Part shown: positions 42,278 to 50,488 of the stretch, piece by piece
Numbering within the stretch: the stretch's first letter is position 1
How the letters are laid out: each line of letters starts with the position of its first letter
From: Sphingomonas sp. CFBP 8760
GTDB taxonomy: Bacteria; Pseudomonadota; Alphaproteobacteria; Sphingomonadales; Sphingomonadaceae
NCBI RefSeq assembly: GCF_014841615.1
Contig: NZ_JACYUG010000004.1
Location: forward strand, 259,283 to 323,282
Direction of reading: 5' to 3'
DNA: 64,000 bases
The notes under the pieces: generated by a model
The model's input: the letters and a program-made list of their open reading frames with translations, nothing else
Told to the model about the DNA's origin: nothing
Database searches by the model: none
Translations under genes and position numbers: made by a program

Positions 42278-42490
42278 CTAGCCGGCGTGCGGGGTCGGCA
42301 CCGGGGCGGGCAGGCTGTCGTCCGGCAGGGGCGGGGTATCGAGGCGGCCGTCGCTGAACCCTTTCAGCCACCGTTGCCGCTTCGCCAGCTCCACGCCCGG
42401 CAGATAGGGGCAATCCACCGCCAGTTGCCGGCCGTCCCGACCGGCGCGGTGGCCCTCCTGGTAGATCGCGTCGTCGTCCTGAACGCCCAT
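42278..42490 (-). CDS. Rmf/CrpP-like small protein (ribosome modulation factor fold)
   Basis: The 70-residue protein has AIYQEGHRAGRDG, then CPYLPG and RQRWLKGFSDGR, the pattern of the Rmf/CrpP family: a YxEGxxAG motif, a CPY turn and a WxxGF near the end. E. coli RMF dimerises 70S ribosomes in stationary phase; the role of alphaproteobacterial members is not settled. It lies between the helicase gene and a small membrane protein, with its own unit. Confidence 0.75.
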   Translation of the reverse strand: MGVQDDDAIYQEGHRAGRDGRQLAVDCPYLPGVELAKRQRWLKGFSDGRLDTPPLPDDSLPAPVPTPHAG

Positions 42491-42607
42491 GCTTCGCTCC
42501 CCTCGGCCCGCTGCGGCCATCCGGCCCCCAACGCGGCGGGCGCGGGTTCGGGCCAGACGGTTGTCGCGGGACGGTGAACGACGGTCCCGGTCCGACGTTG
42601 GTGCCGG

Positions 42608-42808
42608 ATGAAACACGGGCACTCCACCGCCGGCCGGCCGTCATCGGATATCCAGCAGGCGCATCTTTCCCTGACGATCGGCAAGCGGATGCGCCTGGCC
42701 GTGGACGTGCGGGTGACGCCGCGGGGCCTGCTGGCGATCGGTGGCCTCGTCTCGGCGATCCTGCTGTCCACGGCCGTGGTGGTCCACAGCGCGCGGCGAC
42801 CAGCCTGA
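42608..42808 (+). CDS. Small single-pass membrane protein
   Basis: The 66-residue reading ends in VTPRGLLAIGGLVSAILLST and a short basic tail, one membrane helix. A start at 42689 (39 residues) covers just this part and may be the true one, because the earlier residues look unstructured. No clear ribosome site for either. Function unknown. Confidence 0.35.
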   Translation: MKHGHSTAGRPSSDIQQAHLSLTIGKRMRLAVDVRVTPRGLLAIGGLVSAILLSTAVVVHSARRPA

Positions 42809-42835
42809 CGGCAAAGCGGGCGGCCTGACGGCAAA

Positions 42836-42867
42836 GGGGGCCGCGGACCTTACGATCCGCGACCCCC
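42836..42867. terminator. Hairpin downstream of the PEP-CTERM gene
   Basis: GGGGG and CGCGGA pair with TCCGCG and CCCCC around an 8-base centre. It lies between two convergent genes. Next to it is a perfect 16-bp tandem duplication (42863-42878 and 42879-42894). Confidence 0.5.
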
Positions 42868-42909
42868 CGTGCCCGTAACCCCCCGTGCCCGTAACCCGAA
42901 GCGGTGGCG

Positions 42910-43506
42910 TCAGGCGTAACGGACCCGCGTGGTGCGACGACGATAGCGGGCGGCACCGCCGACCATCGCGAAACCGGCGAACATCATCATCCAGGTCGCC
43001 GGTTCGGGCACGGCGGCGGTGACCTCGTCATAGGTGAAGGTCAGCGTCCCGCCGGTCCACCGCGCATCGGGCGATACCGAGGCGTCGTTCAAACTTTCGA
43101 AATATTCGAGCCGCAGGATACCGTCGGTGCCGACGGCGAAGTCGAGACCCAGATCGGTCAGATCCGCCGAACCGGCATAGCTCCCCGTACCGGGATTTTC
43201 ATCCGCGATACCCGGCGTGAAGAATACGCCGTCGCCATCGACGTCCGAACCGGTGAAGCCCAGCAACGCCTCCGACAGATAGCTCGGGTCGAAGGCGCTG
43301 ATGGTGACATCGAACGCGATGCCTGTGATCCGCGACAAGGCGCCGATGTTGAACGTCTGCACGGTGTTCTGGATAGTGCCGAACGCGCCATAGCTCTGCG
43401 CGCCGGTGACATCGACGATCAGCGTCGCGGCCTCGGCCTGCGACACCGGCAGGGCGGTTCCCAAAAGGCCGGCGGCGATCACGTATCGAATGGTCTTCCC
43501 CATCAC
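42910..43506 (-). CDS. PEPxxWA-CTERM sorting domain exported protein
   Basis: The 198-residue protein has a signal peptide (IRYVIAAGLLGTALPVSQAEA), a beta-rich secreted domain of unknown type with several Asp and Gly, and the C-terminal PEPATWMMMFAGFAMVGG followed by Arg-rich RYRRR, which is the PEP-CTERM sorting signal used by exosortase systems and typical for sphingomonads. It should be exported and processed at the surface. No exosortase is in the window. Start codon 43506 or 43503. Confidence 0.88.
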   Translation of the reverse strand: MMGKTIRYVIAAGLLGTALPVSQAEAATLIVDVTGAQSYGAFGTIQNTVQTFNIGALSRITGIAFDVTISAFDPSYLSEALLGFTGSDVDGDGVFFTPGIADENPGTGSYAGSADLTDLGLDFAVGTDGILRLEYFESLNDASVSPDARWTGGTLTFTYDEVTAAVPEPATWMMMFAGFAMVGGAARYRRRTTRVRYA

Positions 43507-44028
43507 GTTTCTCCCTGTTCGGCCTCGATGGTAAATCCCGGGGATGTGGCAGGGAAAAAGGCTGGTGGGCCGCCGCCAGATGCTCGGGATCGAGTACCGA
43601 CAGCAATCATGACATAAATCGCGATCACCTCAAGGGATGATTAACGGCTTGTTCATATACTGGATCAAGGCCAGCGGTGATTGTGCGATGGCGTGCACGC
43701 TGCGGCACCCTAACTTTGTCATAAGCAGATCTGGTAGGTCGTACCACCGCATCATACCGTAGCTGGGGTGCCACTCTTCAGACATTTTCAAGAGACGCGG
43801 TTTGATCGGCGTTGGCGCTGACGCTTTGCCTCACGCCTGCCGAGAGGTCATAGGACTGCACCATGCCAAGGGCAACGAGCTGGGACCTGGCTGATCACGG
43901 GGACCGCAGCGCTGCGCGAGGCGGTCGCATCGTTTTTCACGACGCGGTGAAGGCGGGTGCGGGCCGGGAACAGACCGCCGGTCTGGACGACGCGCATCGA
44001 ATATGTGCCGCCCGGGCGCGTCGGCTGA
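43507..44028. other. Junction region at the left end of the metal island
   Basis: No gene is supported. The left inverted repeat of the island lies at 43696-43726 and an 8-bp sequence TGCGATGG at 43684-43691 recurs at the right end. Sequence from 43730 to 44000 is degenerate, with remnants of reading frames but no start/ribosome-site combination that looks real. Confidence 0.5.
43696..43726 (+). mobile_element. Left terminal inverted repeat of the metal-resistance element
   Basis: The 31-base sequence starts CACGCTGCGGCACCCTAACT and ends TTGTCATAAGC. It matches the reverse complement of 53563-53593 at 26 of 31 positions. The pair encloses a 9.9-kb block of metal-resistance genes. Confidence 0.75.
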
Positions 44029-44427
44029 TCAGGCGGCGTCGAACGCCGTCAGGATCGGACAGGGTCCCGCGCTGCCGCTGCCGCATTCATGCGCCAGGCG
44101 CCGAAGCGCCGCCCGCGCTCGATCCAGTTCGGCGATCTGCTCGTCCAACGCCTTCAGCCGCTCTCCGGCAAGTTCGCGCACCCTTGCTCGATCGTCCGTG
44201 GCGTCGAGGGCCAGAAGCGCGCCGATCTGATCCAGCGTGAAGCCTGCCGCCTTGGCCGACCGGATGAAGCGCAGCCGTCGCACGTCGTCTTGGCCATAGC
44301 GGCGGATGCCGCCTGCAGTCCCGGCGCCCTGCGGCCTAGCCGGCGTGTCGATCAGGCCGCGGCGCTGATAGAAACGGATCGTTTCGATGCCGACGCCGCC
44401 TTCCGCTGCGAGTTTCGCGATCGTCAT
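44029..44427 (-). CDS. MerR family regulator (thiol-pair, heavy metal type)
   Basis: The 132-residue protein has the MerR DNA-binding head (IAKLAAEGGVGIETIRFYQR, then GLI and IRRYGQDDVRRLRFI) and a C-terminal metal loop with Cys115 and Cys123 in ECGSGSAGPCPIL. The third cysteine near residue 80, present in MerR, ZntR and CadR, is missing. It is divergent from the glutaredoxin-MauE gene, and a MerR-type promoter with a dyad between the -35 and -10 boxes lies between them. It should activate that operon on metal or thiol stress; the inducer is unknown. Confidence 0.88.
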   Translation of the reverse strand: MTIAKLAAEGGVGIETIRFYQRRGLIDTPARPQGAGTAGGIRRYGQDDVRRLRFIRSAKAAGFTLDQIGALLALDATDDRARVRELAGERLKALDEQIAELDRARAALRRLAHECGSGSAGPCPILTAFDAA

Positions 44428-44439
44428 GTCTGTCACGTC

Positions 44440-44471
44440 TTGACCCCGGACCATGGTACGGACCCCATATG
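44440..44471 (+). promoter_or_regulatory. MerR-type promoter of the glutaredoxin-MauE operon
   Basis: TTGACC (44440-44445) and CATATG (44466-44471) are separated by 20 bases, the overlong spacer of MerR promoters, with a dyad CCGGACCATGGTACGG in between. The arrangement resembles the classic mer operator. Confidence 0.7.
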
Positions 44472-44500
44472 GGACCCGATCGAGGATCGGAGAAGACGAG

Positions 44501-45256
44501 ATGGCGACGAAGAAGGCGGTGCTCCACCGCATGGTGATGCCCACCCACACGTGCCCGTTCGGGCTGAAGGCGAAGGACCTGCTCCGGCGGCAGGGATACG
44601 AGGTCGAGGACCATTGGCTGCGCACGCGCGAGGAGACCGATGCGTTCAAGGCGGAGCATGGCGTGAAGACCACGCCGCAGACCTTCATCGGCGGCGAGCG
44701 GATCGGCGGCTATGACGACCTGCGCCGCTTCTTCGGCAAGTCCGTGCCTGACCCCAAGACCGTGACCTACCGCCCCGTGGTCGTGGTCTTCGCGATGACG
44801 GCGCTGATGGCGCTCGCCGCCAGCCTGGCCGCCTTCGGCACGCCGCTGACCGTGCGCGCAGGCGAGTGGTTTATCGCGTTCTCGATGTGCGTGCTGGCGG
44901 CGCTGAAGCTCCAGAACGTCGAGAGGTTCGCGACGATGTTCCTCAACTACGACCTGCTGGCCAAGCGCTGGGTGCCGTATTCCTACGTCTATCCCTACGC
45001 CGAGGGGCTGGCGGGCGTGCTGATGGCGGCCGGCGTGCTGACCTGGCTGTCCGTTCCGATCGCACTGGTGATCGGGGCGATCGGTGCGGTGTCGGTGATC
45101 AAGGCCGTCTACGTCGACAGGCGCGAACTCAAGTGTGCCTGCGTTGGCGGTGACAGCAACGTGCCGCTCGGCTTCCTGTCTCTCACCGAAAACGTGATGA
45201 TGGTTGCGATGGCGCTCTGGATGGTAGCGGCACCGATCCTGTCGGCTGGGCACTGA
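44501..45256 (+). CDS. Glutaredoxin fused to a MauE-like membrane domain
   Basis: The 251-residue protein begins with a glutaredoxin fold (HRMVMPTHTCPFGLKAKDLL; VKTTPQTFIGGERIGGYDDL binds glutathione). The active site is CPFG, with only Cys18, so it is monothiol. Residues from about 87 on form four membrane helices like MauE/DoxX-type redox partners, with a CxC pair in RRELKCACVGGDSNVPLG. Such fusions may carry electrons across the inner membrane for thiol or metal handling. It is divergent from a MerR gene and followed by a small exported protein and a Cys-rich one. The exact role is unknown. Confidence 0.82.
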   Translation: MATKKAVLHRMVMPTHTCPFGLKAKDLLRRQGYEVEDHWLRTREETDAFKAEHGVKTTPQTFIGGERIGGYDDLRRFFGKSVPDPKTVTYRPVVVVFAMTALMALAASLAAFGTPLTVRAGEWFIAFSMCVLAALKLQNVERFATMFLNYDLLAKRWVPYSYVYPYAEGLAGVLMAAGVLTWLSVPIALVIGAIGAVSVIKAVYVDRRELKCACVGGDSNVPLGFLSLTENVMMVAMALWMVAAPILSAGH

Positions 45257-45308
45257 ACAGCGACGTGCCGCACTGGCGTGACTTTTGCGTTCGTCCTACA
45301 AGCGCATC

Positions 45309-45644
45309 ATGAGGGTCGCCCGCATCTTCCGCGTCATCGCGCTGTCAGTGCTGGCGATGATGTTTATGCTGCGTGTTGGCCCGGTATGCGAAGCAGCCGC
45401 GAACGCAGCAGCGCCACCCGCCGTCGTGCATGATGCCATGGTTGGATGCGAACAGCCTTCGGGCAAGCCGGCTGGAAAGTCTTCGGCCGCCGCGTGTGCG
45501 AGTTCATCTGTGGCGACCGATCCGCAGCGGATCGGCGACGCGACCCGGCCGATGCTTGCAGCGGTCATTCCGATCGCCTCTTTCCTCCCTGACCTGGAGG
45601 GCCGTACCGGTGGTCCCGCACCGCCGCCTCCGCGAACCGCGTGA
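45309..45644 (+). CDS. Small exported protein in the metal operon
   Basis: The 111-residue protein has a membrane or signal segment (IFRVIALSVLAMMFMLRVG), then an Ala/Ser/Pro-rich region with Cys residues (VGCEQPSG and AAACASSS) and a Pro-rich end. It lies between the glutaredoxin-MauE gene and the Cys-rich peptide gene in the same direction. No family recognised; a periplasmic accessory role is a guess from context. Confidence 0.55.
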   Translation: MRVARIFRVIALSVLAMMFMLRVGPVCEAAANAAAPPAVVHDAMVGCEQPSGKPAGKSSAAACASSSVATDPQRIGDATRPMLAAVIPIASFLPDLEGRTGGPAPPPPRTA

Positions 45645-45687
45645 TCTAACGACCATCTGAAGATTACATTTTTCGAGGAATGCACAC

Positions 45688-45900
45688 ATGAAGACGATCA
45701 GGTTCATCGGCGCGGCTGTCGCGCTCGCGCTCGTTCCCGCCACCGCGTTCGCGGCGGCCGACTGCTGCCCCGACAAGACGTGCTGCAAGGACGGCGCCGA
45801 CTGTTGCAAGGACGGCAAGGGCGACTGCTGCAAGGACATGAAGAAGGGCGGCGATCACGCCGGCCACGATATGTCCGGCATGAAGATGCCTATGAAATGA
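45688..45900 (+). CDS. Small periplasmic Cys-doublet, His/Met-rich protein (probable metal binder)
   Basis: The 70-residue protein has a signal peptide (MKTIRFIGAAVALALVPATA, cleaved near AFA, residues 20-23). The mature part has four Cys-Cys doublets (residues 26-27, 32-33, 39-40, 47-48) spaced by short KDG linkers, then HAGHDMSGMKMPMK with two His and four Met. This is a metal-sponge type design for soft metals such as copper or mercury. No family is known to me. It is probably the last gene of the MerR-controlled operon that starts with the glutaredoxin-MauE gene. Confidence 0.75.
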   Translation: MKTIRFIGAAVALALVPATAFAAADCCPDKTCCKDGADCCKDGKGDCCKDMKKGGDHAGHDMSGMKMPMK

Positions 45901-46105
45901 AGCTGCCGCGGGGGCCTGCGCCCCCGCCGCTCAGTTCCGCCCCTCGGGGACGGTGCCGCCGTTGGTCCGCCACGGCCGGTTCCGCCCCGGCAGTCTCAGA
46001 CGAAGTGTCGCCGTCCGTCCGCGGATGCCGTCGACGGTCCGGTTCATCGCCCGTGCGATGTCCCCGATCTGCTGACGTGCGGCGATGCGTCGTCGCAGAT
46101 CGTCG

Positions 46106-49100
46106 TCATCCTCGTCCGACCATCGTCGAGGTGGCCGTCGTGCCGGCGGCGGGTCGCCATCCGCCGAAGCGGGCGTAGAGCGTCGGCAGGACGAACAAGG
46201 TCAGCAGCGTCGCCGAGATGAGGCCGCCGATGACGACCGTCGCCAGCGGCTTCTGCACTTCCGCGCCCGCACCGTGGCCGAGCGCCATCGGCACGAAGCC
46301 GAGGCTGGCCACGAGCGCCGTCATCGCGACGGGCCGCAGGCGGGCGAGCGCCCCGTCATGGGCGGCCTGCACCCGGTCGATGCCGCGCGCCATGAGGTCG
46401 TGGATGGACGACACCATGACCAGCCCGTTGAGCACGGCGATACCCGACAACGCGATGAAGCCGACGGCGGCGGACACGGAGAACGGCATTCCCCGGAGGA
46501 CCAGCGCCAGCACGCCACCGACGAGGGCCAGCGGCACGCCGGTGAAGACGATCACCGCGTCGCGCACCGAGCCGAGCGCGCCGTAGAGCAGCAGCATGAT
46601 GACGGCGAAGCACACGGGCACGACGAGCAGCAGCCGATCACGTGCCGAGGCGAGGTTCTCGAACTGCCCACCCCATTCGACGTACGTGCCCGGCGGCATC
46701 TTCACCTGCGCATCGATCGCGGCACGCGCGTCAGCCACCACACCCGCCACGTCGCGGTCGCGGACGTTCGCCTGGACGACGACGCGGCGCTTGCCGTCCT
46801 CCCGGCTGATCTGGTTCGGGCCGTCGACCACCGCGATGTCGGCGACGGTGGACAGCGGCACGAAGCCGCCGGCCGAGGTCGGCACCGGCACCTGCGCCAC
46901 CTCGGTCAGGTCCGACCGCGATGCCTCGGACAGGCGGATCACCACCGGGAAGCGGCGGTCGCCCTCGAAGATCACGCCCGCCTCGCGACCGCCGATCGCG
47001 GCGGCGACGGTGTCCTGCACGTCACCGGCGGTGACGCCGATCCGCGACATCGCCATGCGGTTGGGGCGGATGTCCAGCATCGGCAGTCCTTCGGTCTGCT
47101 CGATCCGCACATCCACGGCGCCGCGCGTCCTGCGCAGGATGTCGGCGATGCGGCCGGCAGCGTCGTTCATGCCGCCGAAGTCGTCGCCGAACACCTTCAC
47201 CGCGATGTCGCCGCGGACCCCAGCGATCAGCTCGTTGAAGCGCATCTGGATCGGCTGGGTGATCTCGTAGGCATTGCCGGGCAGGGTCGAGAGCCTCTTC
47301 TCCATCCGCTCCACCAGCGCCTCCTTGGCGAGGCCGGGGTCGGGCCACTCGGCGCGCGGTTTCAGGATCACGAAGGTGTCGGTGGCATTGGGCGGCATCG
47401 GGTCGGAGGCGATCTCCGACGTCCCCGTGCGCGAGAAGGCGAAGCGCACCTCGGGCTGACGCGCGAGCATCTTCTCGACCTGGAACTGCATCGCCTGGCT
47501 CTGGTCGACCGAGGTGCCGGGGATGCGGACGGCCTGGACGAGGATGTTGCCCTCGTCGAGTTGCGGCAGGAATTCCTGTCCGAGCGTCGTGAACGCGACG
47601 CCGGCCAGCGCCAGCGCACCGACTGCGACGCCGAGCGTGACGCTCGGCCGCCCCATCGCCTTGCCGAGGCCCGGCTCGTAGCGGCGACGCAGCCAGCCGA
47701 TGATCCGGCTTTCCTTCTCGTCGACCGGTCGGCTGAGCCAGATGGCGATGGCAGCGGGCACGAAGGTCATCGACAGGATGAAGGCGAAGACGAGTGCGAT
47801 GATGACGGTCAGCGCCATCGGCTCGAACATCTTGCCCTCCACGCCGGTGAAGGTCAGCAGCGGCGCATAGACGAGGATGATGATCGCCTGACCGTAGACG
47901 GACGGACGGATCATCTCGCGGGCCGATGCCGCGACCAGATCGAGCCGCTGCCGGAGCGGCAGCGGCTCGGCTCGGCCATGCTGCGCGTCGCCGAGCCGCC
48001 GCAGCGCGTTCTCCACGATGATGACGGCGCCGTCGACGATCAGGCCGAAATCGAGCGCGCCCAGACTCATCAGATTGGCCGAAACGCCGGCCCGCAGCAT
48101 GCCGACGCTGGTCAGCAGCATCGTGATCGGAATGATGAGCGCCGCGATCAGCGCCGCGCGGACGTTGCCGAGCAGCGCGAACAGCACGACGATGACGAGC
48201 AGCGCTCCTTCCGCGAGGTTGCGGGCGACGGTCGCGATGGTCGAGTTGACCAGCTCGGTGCGGTTGAGCACCGGCTTGACCACGACATCGACGGGCAGCG
48301 CGCGACCGATCTCCTTCAGTCGCTCGCCAACCCCGGTAGACACGGTGCGGCTGTTCTCGCCGATCCGCATCACAGCGGTGCCGACAACGACCTCGTGGCC
48401 GTTCTCGGAAGCGGATCCCATGCGCAGCGCCTGGCCGGTGCGGACGGTGGCGATCTGGCTGAGCAGGATCGGCACGCTCTCACGCGTGGCGACCACGGTG
48501 CGCGCCAGTTCGTCGGCGTTGCGCACGCGTCCATCCACCCGAACGGCGAGCCCTTCGCCGTTGCGATTGACGACGCCCGCACCGGCGCTGGTGTTGTTGC
48601 GCTCCAGCGCGGTGGCGAGATCCTGCAGCGTGATCCTCATCGCTGCCATCCGCTGGATATCGGGGACGACCATATACTGCTTGGTGTAGCCGCCGAGGCT
48701 GTCGACGCCGGCGAGGCCGGCGCTGCTCTTCAACTGCGGCGTGACGATCCAGTCCTGCACGGTGCGCAGGTAGGTCGCCTTGTCGGCGGCATCGACGAGG
48801 TGGTCGCCCTCCGGTGTGATGTAGCTGCCGTCCTTCTGCAGGCCGGGCTCGCCATTGCGGTGATTGACCTGGTCGAGCTCGCGATATTCGACCGTCCACA
48901 TGAAGATGTCGCCGAGCCCGGTGGCGATCGGGCCCATTTCCGGGTTCACGCCCTCGGGCAGGCTCTCCTCCGCCGTGCGCAGCCGTTCGGCGACCTGTTG
49001 GCGCGCGAAATAGATGTCCGTCTTCTCGTCGAAGACGGCGGTGACCTGCGCGAAGCCGTTGCGGCTGAGCGAGCGGGTGTATTCGAGGCCGGGAATGCCG

Positions 49101-49336
49101 GCGAGCGCGGTCTCGACGGTGAAGGCGACCTGTTTCTCGATCTGGTCGGGCGAGAGCGCGGGCGCGACCACGTTGATCTGCACCTGGTTGTTGGTGATGT
49201 CGGGCACGGCGTCGATCGGCAGCCGCTGGATCGCGAACACCCCGGCGAGTGCCGCGGCGAGCGTCAGCAGCAGGACCAGCCAGCGCTTCTCGACGGCGAA
49301 GGTGACGATCCGGGCCAGGAGGGAGCGGGCGGGCAT
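46106..49336 (-). CDS. czcA: Heavy-metal efflux RND transporter, CzcA-type inner-membrane pump
   Basis: The 1076-residue protein has the length and twelve-helix layout of HME-RND pumps (N-terminal helix, large periplasmic domain, repeat of the same). The fourth helix reads LGALDFGLIVDGAVIIVENA (about residues 425-444); the DFGxxxDGA signature points to divalent metals (Co, Zn, Cd; CzcA class), not to the monovalent CusA type. It starts 3 bases after the adaptor stop and is the last gene of a CDF/His-rich/TolC/adaptor/pump operon. It exports metal from periplasm and cytoplasm across the outer membrane, driven by protons. Confidence 0.95.
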   Translation of the reverse strand: MPARSLLARIVTFAVEKRWLVLLLTLAAALAGVFAIQRLPIDAVPDITNNQVQINVVAPALSPDQIEKQVAFTVETALAGIPGLEYTRSLSRNGFAQVTAVFDEKTDIYFARQQVAERLRTAEESLPEGVNPEMGPIATGLGDIFMWTVEYRELDQVNHRNGEPGLQKDGSYITPEGDHLVDAADKATYLRTVQDWIVTPQLKSSAGLAGVDSLGGYTKQYMVVPDIQRMAAMRITLQDLATALERNNTSAGAGVVNRNGEGLAVRVDGRVRNADELARTVVATRESVPILLSQIATVRTGQALRMGSASENGHEVVVGTAVMRIGENSRTVSTGVGERLKEIGRALPVDVVVKPVLNRTELVNSTIATVARNLAEGALLVIVVLFALLGNVRAALIAALIIPITMLLTSVGMLRAGVSANLMSLGALDFGLIVDGAVIIVENALRRLGDAQHGRAEPLPLRQRLDLVAASAREMIRPSVYGQAIIILVYAPLLTFTGVEGKMFEPMALTVIIALVFAFILSMTFVPAAIAIWLSRPVDEKESRIIGWLRRRYEPGLGKAMGRPSVTLGVAVGALALAGVAFTTLGQEFLPQLDEGNILVQAVRIPGTSVDQSQAMQFQVEKMLARQPEVRFAFSRTGTSEIASDPMPPNATDTFVILKPRAEWPDPGLAKEALVERMEKRLSTLPGNAYEITQPIQMRFNELIAGVRGDIAVKVFGDDFGGMNDAAGRIADILRRTRGAVDVRIEQTEGLPMLDIRPNRMAMSRIGVTAGDVQDTVAAAIGGREAGVIFEGDRRFPVVIRLSEASRSDLTEVAQVPVPTSAGGFVPLSTVADIAVVDGPNQISREDGKRRVVVQANVRDRDVAGVVADARAAIDAQVKMPPGTYVEWGGQFENLASARDRLLLVVPVCFAVIMLLLYGALGSVRDAVIVFTGVPLALVGGVLALVLRGMPFSVSAAVGFIALSGIAVLNGLVMVSSIHDLMARGIDRVQAAHDGALARLRPVAMTALVASLGFVPMALGHGAGAEVQKPLATVVIGGLISATLLTLFVLPTLYARFGGWRPAAGTTATSTMVGRG

Positions 49337-49339
49337 GGC

Positions 49340-50488
49340 CTAGTCCTCGTCCTTCACGTCGCCCTTGCCGAGTTCGGCCTTGAGCGTGAACGAGTTGGTC
49401 GATGCGATGCGCTCCTCGCCGGTCAGGCCGGCCGTGACGCTGACCGAACCGCCGTTGGTGCGGCCGAGCGTCACGGGTGTCGCCTTGAAGCCGGACGGCG
49501 TGCGGACGAAGACGTGCGGCTTGTCGCCGATCATCTGCACCGCGGCGGATGGCACGGCGACGCTGCGATCGCCGGTGGCCGGGAGCAGCACCGACACGCT
49601 GACGTTTTCGCCGACGCGCCATGTACCGCCGGCGTTGTCGATGGTGGCGATGACCGGCACGAGGCGGGTGGTCTCGTCGAGGATCGGGGAGACGAAGGTC
49701 ACGCGGCCCTCCTGCCGTCGTCCTGCCGACGTGACTTCGACGCGTGCGCCAGGTGCGACGCGACCGGCATCGGCGGGCACCAGCGACATCGTCACCGACA
49801 CCTTGGCCAGGTTCGCGACCCGAAAGATCTCGGCGTCGGCGGCAATCTGCTGGCCGAGTGTGGCGGAGCGGGCGATCACCTGACCGGAGATGGGCGAGCG
49901 GACGGTGATGCGGTTGAGCGCCCCGCCGCCGCCGCCGGTGGCCGACAATTGCTGACGGGCGAGACGTAGCGCGATGTTCGCCTCGGTCGCGGCGGTGCGG
50001 GCGGCGACGAGGTCCTGCTCAGGCGACACGCGTTCCGCAAAGAGGCGCTGCTCGCGGCGCAGGTTCGACTGGGCCAGCGTGGAGCGGGCGCGGGCGGCCT
50101 CCACCTCGGCGTTGAGGCTCGCGGCTTCGCGGCTCTCGATGATGGCCAACGTCTCGCCGCGACGGACCGGCTGGCCGAGATTGCGCGTCAGCGAGACGAG
50201 GCGGCCCCCGATGGCGGCCGAGACCACCTGCACGCCCTGCGGGTCGCCCTCGATGGTCGCGGGCAGCTCGATCGCGCCGGCGACGCCGCCCACGGTCGGG
50301 CGGGTGACTTCGATCCCTGTGTCGGCGATCTGCTGCGCGGAGAGCGTGGCGCTCATCGGATCGCCCGTGACTGCCTCTTTGGTCTCCCCGGCCTCGCTGG
50401 CTTTCTCCGCAGGCTCCGCCGATCGGCCGCAACCAGAGACGGCAAGCGCCAGGACGGCCGGCATGGCAACCTTCAGGATGCGGTTCAT
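49340..50488 (-). CDS. czcB: RND efflux periplasmic adaptor subunit (CzcB-like)
   Basis: The 382-residue protein is a lipoprotein (lipobox VSGCG near residue 20) of the membrane fusion family: a lipoyl-like half GGRLVSLTRNLGQPVRRGET, an alpha-helical hairpin (ESREAASLNAEVEAARARS to about 200), the second half ITVRSPISGQVIARSATLG and a beta-barrel. It links the inner-membrane pump with the outer-membrane channel. Its ATG overlaps the TolC-like stop by 4 bases (ATGA). No C-terminal His-rich extension is seen. Confidence 0.93.
   Translation of the reverse strand: MNRILKVAMPAVLALAVSGCGRSAEPAEKASEAGETKEAVTGDPMSATLSAQQIADTGIEVTRPTVGGVAGAIELPATIEGDPQGVQVVSAAIGGRLVSLTRNLGQPVRRGETLAIIESREAASLNAEVEAARARSTLAQSNLRREQRLFAERVSPEQDLVAARTAATEANIALRLARQQLSATGGGGGALNRITVRSPISGQVIARSATLGQQIAADAEIFRVANLAKVSVTMSLVPADAGRVAPGARVEVTSAGRRQEGRVTFVSPILDETTRLVPVIATIDNAGGTWRVGENVSVSVLLPATGDRSVAVPSAAVQMIGDKPHVFVRTPSGFKATPVTLGRTNGGSVSVTAGLTGEERIASTNSFTLKAELGKGDVKDED

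Noticed and set aside
43560..43590. Possible copy of the tRNA-Lys 3' end as an attachment site on the left of the island
   Set aside because: GGTGGGCCGCCGCC only loosely resembles GGTGGGTCCGCCGGGG and breaks down after a few bases; it is not placed at the inverted repeat.
43863..44240. A plus-strand reading frame of 125 codons at the left of the island
   Set aside because: It is mostly antisense to the MerR gene, Arg-rich and without a ribosome site.
46085..49969. A 1294-codon open frame on the plus strand
   Set aside because: It is antisense to the RND pump and adaptor genes; its product is His/Arg/Asp-rich low-complexity sequence, as expected from the mirrored GC-rich codons.
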